Shown here: in pieces, positions 1 through 12,569 of the stretch | Layout of the letters: the number at the start of each line of letters is the position of its first letter | Position numbering within the stretch: the first letter of the stretch is position 1 | Assembly: GCF_048544455.1 (NCBI RefSeq) | Contig: NC_133538.1 | Span: forward strand, 451,745,311-451,809,310 | DNA length: 64,000 bases | Source of the DNA: Silene latifolia | Taxonomy: Eukaryota > Streptophyta > Magnoliopsida > Caryophyllales > Caryophyllaceae | Direction: 5' to 3' | The notes under the pieces: model-generated | What the model was told of the DNA's origin: nothing | The model's input: only the letters and a program-made list of their open reading frames with translations | The model's database searches: none | Program-made: the position numbers and the translations under genes

Positions 1-2389
1 GATTAAAGGTAATGGACTAATGGACTCCCAGTCTCCCATAACACGGAAGTAGTAGTGTAGCACTGCGGAAGTAGTGTTGCTTATTCACAAGTTATCCGCT
101 CTGCACAAAGTTTATTTCATATTATACTCTTACAAAATTGATTTCAGAAAAAAACTATCGCGACATTATATTTACCATAGTCTATATTTTAAGATGAAGA
201 TCTTTTCTCGTCCTTTGCCATGCCTTCACCAATCACCATTGGCCGAAAATTCCCTTACATGTTGATATATCTAAGTAAATGCAACCGATCGATGAACCCG
301 ATTTTATACATTGACCTAGTGCTTTTTTGTAATTTAACAATATTTTTGTTGGTAAAAATAATTTAACAATATGCACGATGCCCTTATTATTGTCATGAAT
401 CTTCCTATTGATGATTGATGCTCCTCAACGATTTTTGTGTTAATGCCTAAAAAAATAGAACCAAATATTATAAGCAAAAATATCAAATTATGCGATAAAT
501 CATCATGAGAGAAACTATTAAGTAGTGTAAATATAAGGGGGTTAGAGGTTGAACGCTAATAATGTGTAATACGATCGATACATAATAACTCATAAGATTT
601 GAACCATTATACTGCCAATCAAACTCATAAAAGCAATTATACTACTAACAAAACTCAAGTTGATTGGATAGTTTTCTTAAAAGAGGTTCGGAAACTTTTT
701 GTGCATATTCATTCGCAATACGGAACTATATTAGCTAATATGCACATCAAAGTATTATGTATATTGTCGGTATATTAGGTTCATGAATTTATATCATTAT
801 CAATTTATCGTTATGATCATGATAATAATATCAGATGTACATAAATCCTGCAAATAAAATAAAATATAATGCAAAACAAAGTAATTAGAAATCTTGAAAT
901 ATGGTAACTAAGAAATATGGTAACTAAGAATGGAATTATAAAAGCGTTATACTAACTTTATTAATAAATTATCCGAACACGAACACGGTTTCATCTCTGA
1001 ATTGAACAATCACATCCTATATGCACAACCTGGATTATACCTGAAAATTTATTGCAAACAATAATGATTAGAGATCTAATTTTATATCTTGATAATATGT
1101 TCCTAAGAAAAAAGCCATTAATATATACACAGCCAGTATTGGGCTAAAAAGTTAATTTAACATGCAAATAGGAATTATAAAAGTCAGATAAATATAGCAA
1201 TTTGATTCAATCGGTATGTATATATATACTGTTTTATTTGTACTATCACAAAGTTATTTGAAGTCTAATATAAGTCTCTCTCTCTCTCTCTCTCTTTTTT
1301 ATTTTTTTTTAAATAAGAGTTTGCAAAAATACTTTCTTATCTATTTTTTAGGTTCATTTAATTAATTAATTGAATTTGTATAATCTAATCAAATTTATTG
1401 TATTTGACTTGTATAAGGTGTCATTGTGTAAGGGTTGCCACCAATTTTGAAGATGAACATGGATATATCAAAGAAAAATTCTTGTGTTTATGATAATCTA
1501 CAATATAATATGTAGTATGAGTAGTAGTTGTTCATTGATCAAATTCATTCCTTATTTAATTTAATACATTATCTTCTTATTTAAAATTTGCTTTAGTATT
1601 TCACGAAATTTGGACTCTCTCTAATCGCTCGAAAAAAGCTTCCTTTATTAATATAGATAGATACTAGATTTAATGTCTGTGCGATGCATGAGGCATTTGT
1701 AATACTATGTTATGTAAACAACGGATAAACATTGCATTCTAGTGTTCAATAACCTATGCATTCTCATATATTTCATTGAGAGAGATGAGCAATGAAACTA
1801 ATTTTTAGGCAGTATAACTTTATTAGGTTTTTTTTTTACAAGACAACTTTTTTTCTTTAATTCTATATGGTACCCTTTTCTATAAAATAAAATAAAATTA
1901 AAAATGAGTTCGATGAATAGCTAAGGCGACCCTTAGTGTTAATTACATCAATTTACTCTGTTTATGTAGCACACACTCCTTGCTCCTTTGATCTTTATTG
2001 TTAACGTTGACTTTAATTGTCAAATATACTATGCATTTGGCACCAAAATTATATCAAAGTTGTGCTTAACCATAATTGGATTATACATCTGATATACTAT
2101 ATTAGATGGTGTAGACTCAGAAACTCACTAAGTGTGAGATTGTACATCTGATGTAAAATCTTTATTCCCTATTAGTTAGGTAAGCTTGTATTTTCTAGAT
2201 CTATTAGATTTGCTAATACCTTAAAAACTTATTAATATATGTAGGTTAAGTGGAATAATTGGGTAGATGAAATGAAAAGTAAAGGGTATTGTAAGATATT
2301 TCAGAAACAACAAAGTATTAAAATGCGAAGGGTATTTTTAGAGACGGATAGAGCACACATCCTAGATTATAGAATAATAATAATTATTA
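1..2389. other. AT-rich spacer, no gene seen
   Basis: I see no credible coding region, RNA gene or mobile element terminus here. The sequence is AT-rich with short low-complexity tracts. The only reading frame of note (74-265, 63 codons) has no recognisable domain. Ancient, decayed transposon sequence cannot be excluded. Confidence 0.6.
1275..1295. repeat. (TC)n microsatellite
   Basis: About ten perfect TC dinucleotides followed by a T-rich run. Simple slippage repeat with no further context. Confidence 0.9.
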
Positions 2390-2507
2390 TATAATACCCC
2401 GTAATAAATAATTGTATACAAGACGGTAATCAAACAATAATAAAATAATAAAGTGAGACGGGAATTGGATTGGGTTGCAACTTGGGACGTTTGTACTCGT
2501 GATTATG

Positions 2508-2548
<41 letters not shown>
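2508..2548. repeat. (ATA)n microsatellite
   Basis: About thirteen perfect AAT/ATA trinucleotides inside the 5' part of LTR D1, followed by degenerate AAT repeats to about 2650. Confidence 0.9.
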
Positions 2549-4170
2549 CATCATCATAATCATAACAATAATAATAAAATAATAATAGCATGTGTAATTG
2601 TATAAATAATAATAATAGAAGTAATTGTATAATAATATTAATAATATGGCAAATTACATAGTTTCCTAATTTTTCTCTTATAGATCTAAACCTAGCCTAT
2701 AATTAGAGATAAATACCTTGCCCTAGTTTATTATATACAAAACTGAATATTTGAGAGAAGAGGAGGAGACGTAGAAGGAATAAAGACGAAATTTACATCG
2801 CTAATTAACTCGAGGTAAGACCGTCTCATGTATACACCTTTGCTTTATTATAACTCGTAAACTAGACGACCATATGATGAACTAAGACCATAACCATGAC
2901 CGCGGTATATCAGGGTGTGACCGGAGCTATGTAGGACCACCAGGGACCGCCGGGAAGGGGGTGTTTGAAGGGGTTGTTATGGGGTGGTTGTGATGAACTG
3001 AAATTGGATTTTTGAACCCATATTGACTCGTTTTGACTTGGGTTCGGTTTGGGTTGGCACCTGGGTGTGGGTCGACTATGGTAGGTGGATAAGGGTGATC
3101 TTGGGTGGTGTTTGGTACGGTGGTGGGTCGGGAAAATGCGAAAACAGAGGTAAACAGGGGAGTTTCGGTTTTCTTATTGTTTGTGGTGGTGTCGCGAGTT
3201 GTTGGCCGTGAATAGTGGTGTCGTGTCGGTTGGTGTTATGGCTAGGGTGGCAGGGACAGTGTCAGGGAGGTTGTGGTGGCTGTACGTGGTGGATAATGAC
3301 GGTGGTAGTCGGAATAGCGAGAAACAGGGGACGATGTGTGTTGTGTCGCTGCTGCTTTTGAGTCGTGTTTGGAGAAAGTTGCTGGGGTTGGTCAGGGCTT
3401 CTAGTGTCTATCGTGGCTGGATATCGGGAGGTTGACGTCCACGGTGGTGCGTGGGGGTGGAGGATGTCGTTGAGTAGTTTGGGGTTTGGGTTGTGTTTAA
3501 GGGTGACGGGTTTTCGGTAATAGTAGTGTCATAGTTGTTATTGCTAGGGCGTGATATTGTGGCAGCTGTAGGCAGTTGTAGATGGTGGTTAAGGTCTGGT
3601 TTGGTGCTTTGTGGTGCAGGCTAGAGGTGGCGGGTTTTTGTGGTGTCGTTGGTGGCTTGTGGTGTTGGGAAAAGATGGGTGAAGGAAGGGTGTTGAACTC
3701 GGTTTTAGCTGTGTTTAACGGGTGTGTATAATTGGGTGTTTCACGTGATTAACTTGGGTTTTGGGTAATTGGTTAGTTTTATTATTTAAGACGGGTTTTA
3801 CGTAATAATTTATACGAGCACATAAATAATATAATTAATTAATTAATGAATAAGTAAAATACAAAATTAGTTTAATTGTTTATTATTTATATCTATATAA
3901 TTAGAATTAGTTGTGATTGTGAATAATGATATCTTATTAGGTGACGGAATTGTTGAGAAGGTTTGAAGTGAAATATTTCTAAATATCTTATTGGATTGCT
4001 ATTTGGGGGTATTTTGCCGAAAAGGTAGGATAACTACTCAACTTGTCTTGCTATTTATTTGATAAGAGGAATTGTGAAACGGTGTGGATAATTGCCATTT
4101 GATGAATTGTCGGATGTGAATTATATGTCATAGAATTATATTTTGGTTATTGGTTTATTCATATTGTTTA

Positions 4171-4416
4171 TTGGATACCTTAAATTCGGTCTGAGACGAG
4201 TTATGGTTATTGTTAGTATTACATATCTTTGAATGGATACCTCAGCCTCGTGTTGAGATGAGTTATTGTTATTGTATTGTTATTGCTATATATCGAAATT
4301 GTTGGATACCTCAGTTTTATACTGGGATGGTGGATACCTCAACTTCGGTTGGGATGATGGATACTTCAACTTCGATTGGAATGATGGATACCCCGGGCCA
4401 GGGATTGGCGGGATGA
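4171..4416 (+). repeat. 27-bp minisatellite in LTR D1
   Basis: Units starting TGGATACCTCA recur at about 4172, 4232, 4303, 4331, 4358 and 4385. The last four are head to tail with a 27-28 bp period and end in GGGATGA-like sequence. The earlier units are separated by AT-rich spacers. The repeat is internal to the D1 LTR. Confidence 0.7.
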
Positions 4417-5632
4417 ATGGGTGTTTCGGGTGATGAGCGTAGTTGTATTGTCATTATATATCATATCATTTCACTTTGACTTGCTGTTGGTTATTCCTAC
4501 TCAACTTCGTAGTTGACATTGTATTCGTGAACACCTGCAGTGAACCGTTTTATGGGGAGCAGATTTGACAGGTACCAAAGGTTAGCTGACTTGGGAGCAT
4601 TGGGATGAGAGCCAAACTTGGAACCTTAGATGAAGTCTAGATCACATATATAGTTATATCACTTATTTATTTTTCCGCTGCGAGTTGTATTTATTTTTAT
4701 ATTAAGTTTTTCTTGATTAAAATTGTAAAACATATGTAATCATTAAAGTTTTTATTTAAAGTACTGTGGTGAGTTAGACTTTGTTATCTACTACCTCGGG
4801 AAACCGAGATGGTAACAGTTGATACTGTCGTTTCGTACCAAAAATAAATACCTAAGTACTACTAACAGAAGTCAGCGGTAAGTACGGTCGATCTCCACAG
4901 GGAGGCGGTGTACTATCTACTTGTCTATCCTATCTGTCCGATGTCACTAATGGGGGTTTTGATTGATGACTAAACTGATGAGGCTAAGGCAAGAGGTAAA
5001 GGAACGCAAGAAATTAACAATAAGAGAAAGGAATATGCTAGGAGTCGGTCTACCGTGGCAGCTATACTATCGGGAATACTGAGGCGATTAGACTATTGAT
5101 AAGAAGAGCTATGGTCGTCACCTTTCGGTCCTTAAACCGCCCTAGAGCGTAAATAGCTTAACTTTCGCCCTCACTACAATACCCTATTGTAACTAAGCAA
5201 GCCTTCCCTTCCAATCTTTCGATCCAGGTCGGGGTTAACTAGATTTATTGGTCTCCTGCATGCATTCATTCGACCTGATAACAATTAAATTGCCTAATAC
5301 AATTCTTATCGCAAGACTAATCTATTCAAGTCAATTAAAACATGCTACCACGGCTTCCCTAATCCTAACATACTAAGGAATTAGCTACGCATGGATCGGG
5401 ATACTACACTAGCAATTGCTAATCTATTAACATAAGACATGATAACTAAATAATAAAGAAACAATAAAAGCAATAAAGGAACAAGGAAGAATAAAAGGGA
5501 AGAGAAATGTTACTGAAATAAATCCGGAAATAGGGAAGAACAAAAGTAACAGTGTTTAGGAAATAATTAGAGAGGAGAAGAGAGAAAAAAAATGAGAGAG
5601 AGTTTACAATGATTTCCTACTCCTATTTATAA

Positions 5633-5641
5633 TAAAAATAG
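5633..5641 (-). promoter_or_regulatory. TATA-like box of C LTR
   Basis: TATAAATAG on the minus strand. This is the best TATA match in the LTR and probably marks the U3/R boundary just downstream on the minus strand. A second copy lies in the other LTR near 8034-8040 but is altered there. Confidence 0.45.
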
Positions 5642-5699
5642 GATTTATTAAACCTAATTGACGGAAATAAGCTAAAAAGCCCAACCCATCAGCGAAACC

Positions 5700-5855
5700 A
5701 CTCGATCGAGTGATTTAGAACCACTCGATCGAGTAACTAAAGCTTAAACCACTCGATCGAGTAGAAAAACTACTCGATCGAGTAAACCATAAATTGAATC
5801 TACTCGATCGAGTAGAAAAAGGACTCGATCGAGCAAAATTCTACTCGATCGAGTA
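5700..5855. repeat. Array of seven ACTCGATCGAGTA palindromes
   Basis: Seven copies of (T)ACTCGATCGAGTA, one ending in GC, at irregular spacings of roughly 20-30 bases with unrelated spacers. The motif is a perfect palindrome around CGATCG. The same array is at 8108-8263 in the partner LTR, and related arrays occur in T1 and T2. Confidence 0.9.
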
Positions 5856-6315
5856 CTTTCCAGAAACAGTTTCCTGCTTTGCGCACTGAACTTCAAACGG
5901 CTGCCATTTCTTTGTTTCTTGGGAAAACAGGGTGATTTCGGTGGCATTGGAAAGCTAAAAGGACAAACTTTCATCTCCAATTGGAATCACCTGAATATCT
6001 GTTTTAGAACCTGAGATATGGCTCACCAAAGTAGGCACTAGCAATTTGAAGTTCTTCCTTTGCTCGCCTAGCTATCTTTCTTCTTTGCGCATCTCAAAAT
6101 AGCTACATTCCCACTCCAAATTCACTCTTCCTCCAAATGCATGCTAAAAGGATGGTAAAAGGCTTGAGTTCACTACTTTCCGGTTCATTCCTGCAATTAG
6201 GACAAAACAAACCAAAGTAGCATATTCGGGGCATTTCGTAGCATAAAACCACGATAAAAGCATAGAAATACGTGCATAAAATAGGCTAAAAAGACTATAT
6301 AAAATGCATGTATCA

Positions 6316-7593
6316 AATCTCCCCAAACCAAACCTTTACTCGTTCCCGAGTAAACTAAAATGCAACTAATGGAATGGAAAAAGATAACTCAGAGCTAGCT
6401 ACAAATGCCCACTTAAGCCAGTTTAATGCAAGCAAACTAACACTTATAGCAAATCAGTCAGATGCAAACGAGTTATAGGATGTTTATAATAAAGCTGAAC
6501 CGTCGACCTTGCAAGACCTTTAACAATGGACTCTCACGGGTCACTCTTCTCTCATGAAGCAAAGGGTGAACATATATATGTAAGAGAGAAAGAAAAATAG
6601 CCGCTCACCTAAACTACGACCCACATAAACATGCATGCAACTAATATGATAGAAAATTCTAGCTACCGTACACACATTCCAACCAAACAATATCGGTCAC
6701 AGCCGAGGGCTTACAAAAATATGGTAAAGTGAGGCAATGGGTAAGAAAAGGCAAAACATTTATGGGAATGTGGAGGTATAGGTGATCAAGCTAGTACCTA
6801 AACAAAACCATATAACAACATTCATTTCCAACTCAATTATGAATAAATACATGCCCTTCATTTGGCACAAAACTCACCAAACCGAACTAGAAACACTCCT
6901 CAAATGATATAAATAAAACATAGGAGCAGAAACCGTCAACAACCAAACAACATCTTTTTTTTTTCTTTTCTTATTCTCGGTTTCTCTTTCTTCTTCTTCT
7001 TCTTTTTTTCATTTTTCATCACGTTTTTTTTTCTTTTCTTTTTCTTTTCTTTCAACTTTTATTTTTTCAATTCATCCTCCTTCTTCTTTATTTCTACCAA
7101 CTCCAAATAATGCAATACAAACCAAACTTGGCATAATAAATTATGTACCGCAAAGATAATCTAAACTAGCTTGACAAGGGAGGCTAAATTTGGATGTAGC
7201 TGAGGGTCAACAGGCAAATTTGGCTAATGTGGAGTTTATGGGTAAAAACGAAAGAAAAGGGAAATGTAAGCGCCTCCCTGCATGTGACACCAACCACTAA
7301 CCCGAATATATGTAGGCAAAAAGCAATTGAAGTTCATATATGTGCAAATTGATGATACATGATATGCAAGGAGTATACTACTCACATTCCTACATGAAAC
7401 TGGTCACAAATGACACCAGTTTATAAGGCTCTAATTCCTTAGAAATTATAAGTAGGTTGCCAAAATTTCAGGTCAAGTCTATTCGTTCAGCTAAATTAAA
7501 AATTAACTCGTAGATTATGAAATAAGACAAAGCTAAAAGATAACAGTTTATTGCAAGGCTTAAGCAAAAAGACAGGTATAGTGCAATTTCATC
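6316..7593 (-). other. Element C internal remnant with PPT
   Basis: It begins (minus strand reading toward 6315) with the polypurine tract GGTTTGGTTTGGGGAGATT at 6316-6334, the usual Athila primer for plus-strand synthesis. The rest is non-coding and includes a C/T-rich stretch at 6955-7085. No gag or pol motif is present. Frames at 6144-6326 and 7468-7692 are chance. Confidence 0.7.
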
Positions 7594-8723
7594 ATTGTAA
7601 CTAAGCAAGCCTTCCCTTCCAATATTTTGATCCAGGTCGGGGTTAACTAGATTTATTGGTCTCCTGCATGCATTCATTCGACCTGATAACAATTAAATTG
7701 CCTAATGCAATTCTTATCGCAAGACTAATCTATTCAAGTCAAATAAAACATGCTACCACGGCTTCCCTAATCCTAACATACTAAGGAATTAGCTACGCAT
7801 GGCTCGGGATACTACACTAGCAATTGCTAATCTATTAACATAAGACATGATAACTAAATAATAAAGAAACAATAAAAGCAATAAAGGAACAAGGAAGAAT
7901 AAAAGGGAAGAGAAATGTTACTGAAATAAATCCGGAAATAGGGAAGAACAAAAGTAACAGTGTTTAGGAAATAATTAGAGAGGAGAAGAGAGAAAAAAAA
8001 TGAGAGAGAGTTTACAATGATTTCCTACTCCTATTTATAAAAAAAATAGGATTTATTAAACTTAATTGACGGAAATAAGCTAAAAAGCCCAACCCATCAG
8101 CGAAACCACTAGATCGAGTGATTTAGAACCACTCGATCGAGTAACTAAAGCTTAAACCACTCGATCGAGTAGAAAAACTACTCGATCGAGTAAACCATAA
8201 ATTGAATCTACTCGATCGAGTAGAAAAAGGACTCGATCGAGCAAAATTCTACTCGATCGAGTACTTTCCAGAAACAGTTTCCTGCTTTGCGCACTGAACT
8301 TCAAACGGCTGCCATTTATTCGTTACTTGGGCAAACAGGGTGATTTCGGTGGCATTGGAAAGCTAAAAGGACAACCTTTCATCTCAAATTGGAATCACCT
8401 GAATATCTGTTGTATAACTTGAGATATGGCTCTCCAAAGTAGGCACTAGCAATTTGAAGTTCTTCCTTTGCTCGCCTAGCTATCTTTCTTCTTTGCGCAT
8501 CTCAAAATAGCTACATTCCCGCTCCAAATTCACTCTTCCTCCAAATGCATGCTAAAAGGATGGTAAAAGGCTTGATTTCACTACTTTCCGGTTCATTCCT
8601 GCAATTAGGACAAAACAAACCAAAGTAGCATACTCGGGGCATTTCGTAGCATAAAACCACGATAAAAGCATAGAAATACGTGGATAAAATAGGCTAAAAA
8701 GACTATATAAAATGCACGTATCA
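7594..8723 (-). repeat. Element C, truncated 5' LTR
   Basis: This is 1130 bp collinear with 5186-6315 of the other LTR with few differences. The 367 bases corresponding to 4819-5185 are missing. The junction at 7593/7594 marks the deletion endpoint between internal sequence and LTR. The outer end (8723) is intact and followed by the TSD. Confidence 0.85.
8108..8263. repeat. Second copy of the CGATCG palindrome array
   Basis: The same seven sites and spacers as 5700-5855. The first site is altered to ACTAGATCGAGTG. Confidence 0.9.
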
Positions 8724-8728
8724 ACAGT

Positions 8729-8783
8729 CCTATATATTTGAGAATGTCTAGCTAAAGGCTCCCGTATAAATAGGGGTGTTAGA
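8729..8783 (+). mobile_element. D1 solo LTR, 3' end
   Basis: The remaining end of D1 after the element C insertion. It matches the reverse complement of the D2 LTR terminus and ends GGGGTGTTAGA where D2 has GGGGTGTTACA. Confidence 0.7.
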
Positions 8784-9014
8784 AATTATGTTACGTATTG
8801 GACTTTTATTAGGAAAGAAACTATTGTTAACTTTCCAATAATTAATGAACCTAACAATCTTAATACAACAAAACCATATAATTATTACCTTTTAACTCGA
8901 TCAAACCAACTTCTTCTATTGACATTACCAATTATCTCTTTGGCTATACATTTGTTTGATCCATTGGTCGTTCTATTACTATTGGAATTTTAAAGTTAAG
9001 GCATCTTATTTCTA

Positions 9015-9221
9015 CACACCCTCTATCCCGATTAATTAATTATTAACTATTTAATTTTGGGGAATCTCAGTTAATTGTTTAACTTTTTATTTTAGGAATA
9101 TATTTGATGTGCAACTTGATATTCCACACTCAATTTGTTCGATTTGTCATCCAATAATTGGTCCTTTGCTTTGGTCTTTGTGCCAAAATAAAAAGTAAAC
9201 AAATAACCGGGACGGAGTTTG
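9015..9221. mobile_element. Stowaway-like MITE
   Basis: About 207 bp. The right end read inward is CAAACTCCGTCCCGGTTA and the left end is CACACCCTCTATCCCGAT. These are imperfect terminal inverted repeats of the CTCCGTCCCGG type seen in plant Stowaway elements, flanked by TA on both sides. No coding capacity. The family call rests on the terminal motif and the TA target. Confidence 0.6.
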
Positions 9222-10837
9222 TAGGTTTCAGTCTAATTCGTTTGGTATATTATATTTGTGAGAGTCTCTTTCACCACCCGAAACTCATACATACATACAT
9301 AAAGGTCTCTTAGGAAATTTCTCCTATGACTCATGTGGCGCCTCACCCTTATTTCCTAAAGTTATACTTTAAAACCTCGATTGCATGTTTTGGAAAAACA
9401 TACGTACTACCCAATAAAATAGAAAAGTGTAACCTGTTAACTCCTCTTGGACACCAGATCAGCATATCCATAGAATTCATATTTACAATTGCACATGAAT
9501 AACATTATAATCAAGCATAACTAAGTTATTAAGACATTGAGTAATTGGAAAAAGGCGTCACCGGCTAACAAAAGTTTGGGACGTAAGGTATAAAAGTCCA
9601 CATGAGTAAGTTATGTACTGACCACAAATAAAATTCTCCTAAAGAGCCCCGATCTGCCAAAGTAACTTATGTCATACAATAAGAGTCCATGAGAGCAATA
9701 TTACATTAAATAATATAATTTGTACTTATTTTCCAAAAGTTAACTATATTAATAACATAAATTTAATTAGGTTCCTAATGTTATATGCGATGAAAAGGCT
9801 TATTTAGATGTTCAAATAACCAAAAGACGGCTTCAATCGATAATTGGCATATTATGCTTGCCAATTCTCCATTGCACTGGGATTCATATAATCCCAATAT
9901 CTTTTGTAACATTGTAGTGCATGTTTTAACTCGGATACCTCAATATTTAATTTCACAAAGTGATAGAGTTTTTTGAGAATATGTACTTACAAAATCTTTG
10001 ATCATTGTATAACTAAAAGAGAAGGAAAAAAAGCGAAGCAATATATAAGAATACAACTTTTCTTTTTAAATTTACTGTAATTACCTATAATATTTTCACT
10101 CTTTTAAAACCCACATCAACTTGTATCGTTTCAGTTTGCTGGAATTATTGATACCCTATACATAAAAAAAACATAGATCAGTTAACAAAATTAGGAATAT
10201 AAAATACAACAAATAGCACAAATAAACAAAAGAGTAGGGACATAATCGTTGAATGAATATGTGTTAACTCTCAACTAATAAGTCACTTTGTACATAAACC
10301 TATTAAATTAGACAAAAAACTAAACAATAATGCAAATTCATGAAACGAAAATTAAAAATAATTTAATAATAATGTTTCAGCGTGATATTAATTGACCGTA
10401 TATAGAATAATGAACGGTATTTTTGCTAGTATCGTAATCTTTGTGAATAATATCAATTATCATTGTATACTTGTTTTAGATTATTTAGTTACCTAAATAA
10501 TAGGACTAATTTACCCACCTTATTCTAAATGTCCCCAAGACTGGTTACTGTTCATTTGAACAGTTTTAAATGACACTCCTCCCGTCGTTTTGGAGTTGGT
10601 CTTTACTTGAGCTTGGGCCTTGGTTTACCAAGGCATCTCACTTTGGGCCTTCATTTGTCGTGCTCATCGAATTATATTTGTTTCCTTCCTAACAAAACCC
10701 TCATTTGTTTTTGTCTCGCCTCCCTCAACCTCTCACTTCATCTCTTGTTCTCAAAGTGATCATGCCCCTCAATCTTTCACCTCCATCAAGATCGGCATTG
10801 ATGGCATACCTATTACTTCCTTCCTTCCTTCACAATC

Positions 10838-10939
10838 CCTCATATGTGAATTAATCTCGGAAAGCCTCTGCGGTTTTGACGGCGACTCCCTCATATGTGA
10901 ATCAATCTCCAGAAGCCTTTGCGGTTTTAGCAGCGACGA
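10838..10939 (+). repeat. 51-bp tandem duplication in a 108-codon ORF
   Basis: Two adjacent copies of a 51-bp unit (CCTCATATGTGAAT...CGGTTTT...GCGAC) offset exactly 17 codons, so an open frame starting at 10620 reads through both. The encoded repeat is SLICE-S-SLCGF-D-like. I do not recognise a protein family, and whether the frame is expressed cannot be judged from sequence. Confidence 0.5.
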
Positions 10940-12569
10940 GATTTGATTCAAACCACCACCATTATCAAGAATCAACAACATTAATTTGAGGACAAGGCGA
11001 CAGCCAAGAGTTTCTTATCAAGACCGCCACTATCAGGATATTCCAAAGGTGTTACAATTGAAGGTATCATATCTATTAACTCAGACTTACCACATTACCA
11101 AGATTGCACTCCCTCATTTTTCACTTTTCCATGCAAATATTGATTTGATTTATATCTGACATGCTTCTCGTTTGATTAAAGTGTGGGTTATGGTCTTGAA
11201 CTTGATTGACCCATTGTTTATTTGAGGTTTTGTTTTCGGATTTTATTTGGATTTGTTGTTCAAATGAAGTGGGTATCACCTTAGTTTTCTGGTTAGTTAT
11301 CTGTATCGGATGGCGTGTTTTAACGGAGACCGTAAAGGGGGTTAGGCTGGTGGCGACGCAAATAACGATGCTCGATGGCCATGTTCAAAAAACGTGGTGA
11401 ACTTTTGTTAAATTTTCAATGTTTGAGTTGAATTAAGACGGGTTTTGTTTATTTGTATGTTTTGTTTATGGTCACAATGTGAAGATGTTAAGAGGGGAAA
11501 AGAGTAGTGAACTATTTCAATCCTGTTATTTGTTTTTTCTGTTGGTAATTAATCCAAATTGATGGTGGATTACAGAAACCCGAAATCAGAAACAAACACA
11601 AATTTAGAGATGAGCTATCAATTATCTTCGCAGGTTTTCTATCGTTTAGGTGATCATACTTTCAATATCTTAATCCGAATGATTTAATTTATGTTTTTTT
11701 TGTGTGTTCACCACCTATTGTGTTCAAAACTTAACATTTTGCCACCTGTAATTTAGTTTTAAACAACTGTGTCACAAGTTCAAAACAACTTGTAAATAAC
11801 ATCTTTGAAAAATTGAATTGATGATGGAGATGTCTTGCAATTAGATTTTCATCATATAATGTAAATAAATAAACAGTGACGAAGTGGGATGAACTAGAGT
11901 TGAATAGATTAGAGTCACAATTAGAGAATGGTTGAGGTTCTTTGGACTACCTTTCTTTGATCCGTAAGCTCAAACTTAGGTGTTAGGTTAAGGTTTTAAA
12001 GCATGGTTTTCTCACTTCAAACGATCCCAACAAATGATCTGCTCTTGGGGATGACGGTAATTGTAACACCCCCATACTCCAAGTGCCTTACCAGGACCAC
12101 TCAGGTGTAAGGATGCTACCATCTCGGTTGCCCGAGGCATGATAATCATAAGACAATGAAGAAACATACTTTATTAAATAAGTTTAAGTGATTACATTAC
12201 AAACCAACTGTAAGCAAAATACAACTATTCTCAAACTATAAACCAACTGAAAGGAACTGTTCTAATAAACACAGCGGAAGACTAAAGACTCTGATATGTG
12301 ATGACTCCATCCCCAGCTAGATCCCACGCGTATCCAAGATATACACCTTAAATCAACTGCTCACCACCCCGAATGGATCACCACGTTTTAAAACATTTAA
12401 ACGGGTCAAGTACTAATCACACAATTAACATACATGTCACAATAAGATAAGCGAGACGACTTAATCTGTCACACATACACAACCAACCCAACTCCAATCA
12501 CCTCAATCACCGATCATCCACTGGACCCGCCCACGCGATGGGGGACCGCAGCCGTTCCCACCTAAGCCC

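Larger units (their letters stand above)
2390..4818 (+). mobile_element. D1 solo LTR, main part (Ty3/gypsy)
   Basis: This is most of one LTR in + orientation. It starts TATAATACCCCG where the related LTR D2 starts TGTAATACC, so the TG end is mutated. Its 3' part ends in a block (CCGAGATGGTAACAGT) that matches the reverse complement of the start of D2 at 35539. The last ~55 bases are displaced to 8729-8783 by element C. No PBS, internal region or second LTR flanks it, so it is a solo LTR left by LTR-LTR recombination. The flanking 5-mers TATTA (2385-2389) and AATTA (8784-8788) may be a diverged target duplication. The G-rich frames at 3023-3435 are LTR body, not genes. Confidence 0.7.
4819..6315 (-). 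repeat. Element C, complete 3' LTR
   Basis: A 1497-bp LTR whose minus-strand start TGATACATGC is at 6315 and whose end is at 4819. It holds a TATA-like box and an array of seven CTCGATCGAG palindromes at 5700-5855. Downstream of the array (about 5920-6010) is a block, including CTCCAATTGGAATCAC, that also follows the array in the T1 internal region. Confidence 0.85.
4819..8723 (-). mobile_element. Element C: Athila-like element with large internal deletion
   Basis: An LTR element on the minus strand inserted into solo LTR D1. The 5-bp target duplication ACAGT is intact at 4814-4818 and 8724-8728. On the minus strand the LTR runs TGATAC...GTATCA. The left (3') LTR is complete at 4819-6315, with an Athila-type purine-rich tract beside it. 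The right (5') LTR lacks the 367 bases that should adjoin the PBS. PBS, gag and pol are gone; only ~1.3 kb of PPT-proximal sequence remains. Because the TSD is intact, the deletion followed integration. The internal remnant resembles the 3' non-coding region of element B (around 45780-45900), so C and B are related. Confidence 0.85.
8784..12056. other. Spacer between elements, no recognisable gene
   Basis: Apart from the MITE at 9015-9221 I see no transposon termini or known domains. Around 10610-10660 there are two GGGCC boxes, and AAAACCCTC lies near 10695; such motifs can occur in plant promoters. A 108-codon frame (10620-10946) follows but has no recognisable domain and includes a 51-bp tandem duplication. 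This stretch continues at 19219-20674 once T1 is removed, so it is one host segment split by T1. Confidence 0.5.

Noticed and set aside
2385..2389. Firm TSD for solo LTR D1
   Set aside because: TATTA against AATTA is only four of five and lies in AT repeats, so it is not decisive.
3023..3435. G-rich frames of 62 and 84 codons
   Set aside because: Inside LTR D1, low-complexity Gly/Val/Trp-rich, no domain; a stop-poor effect of base composition.
10620..10946. Annotating the 108-codon frame as a gene
   Set aside because: No recognisable domain, no clear splice structure; kept as an observation only.
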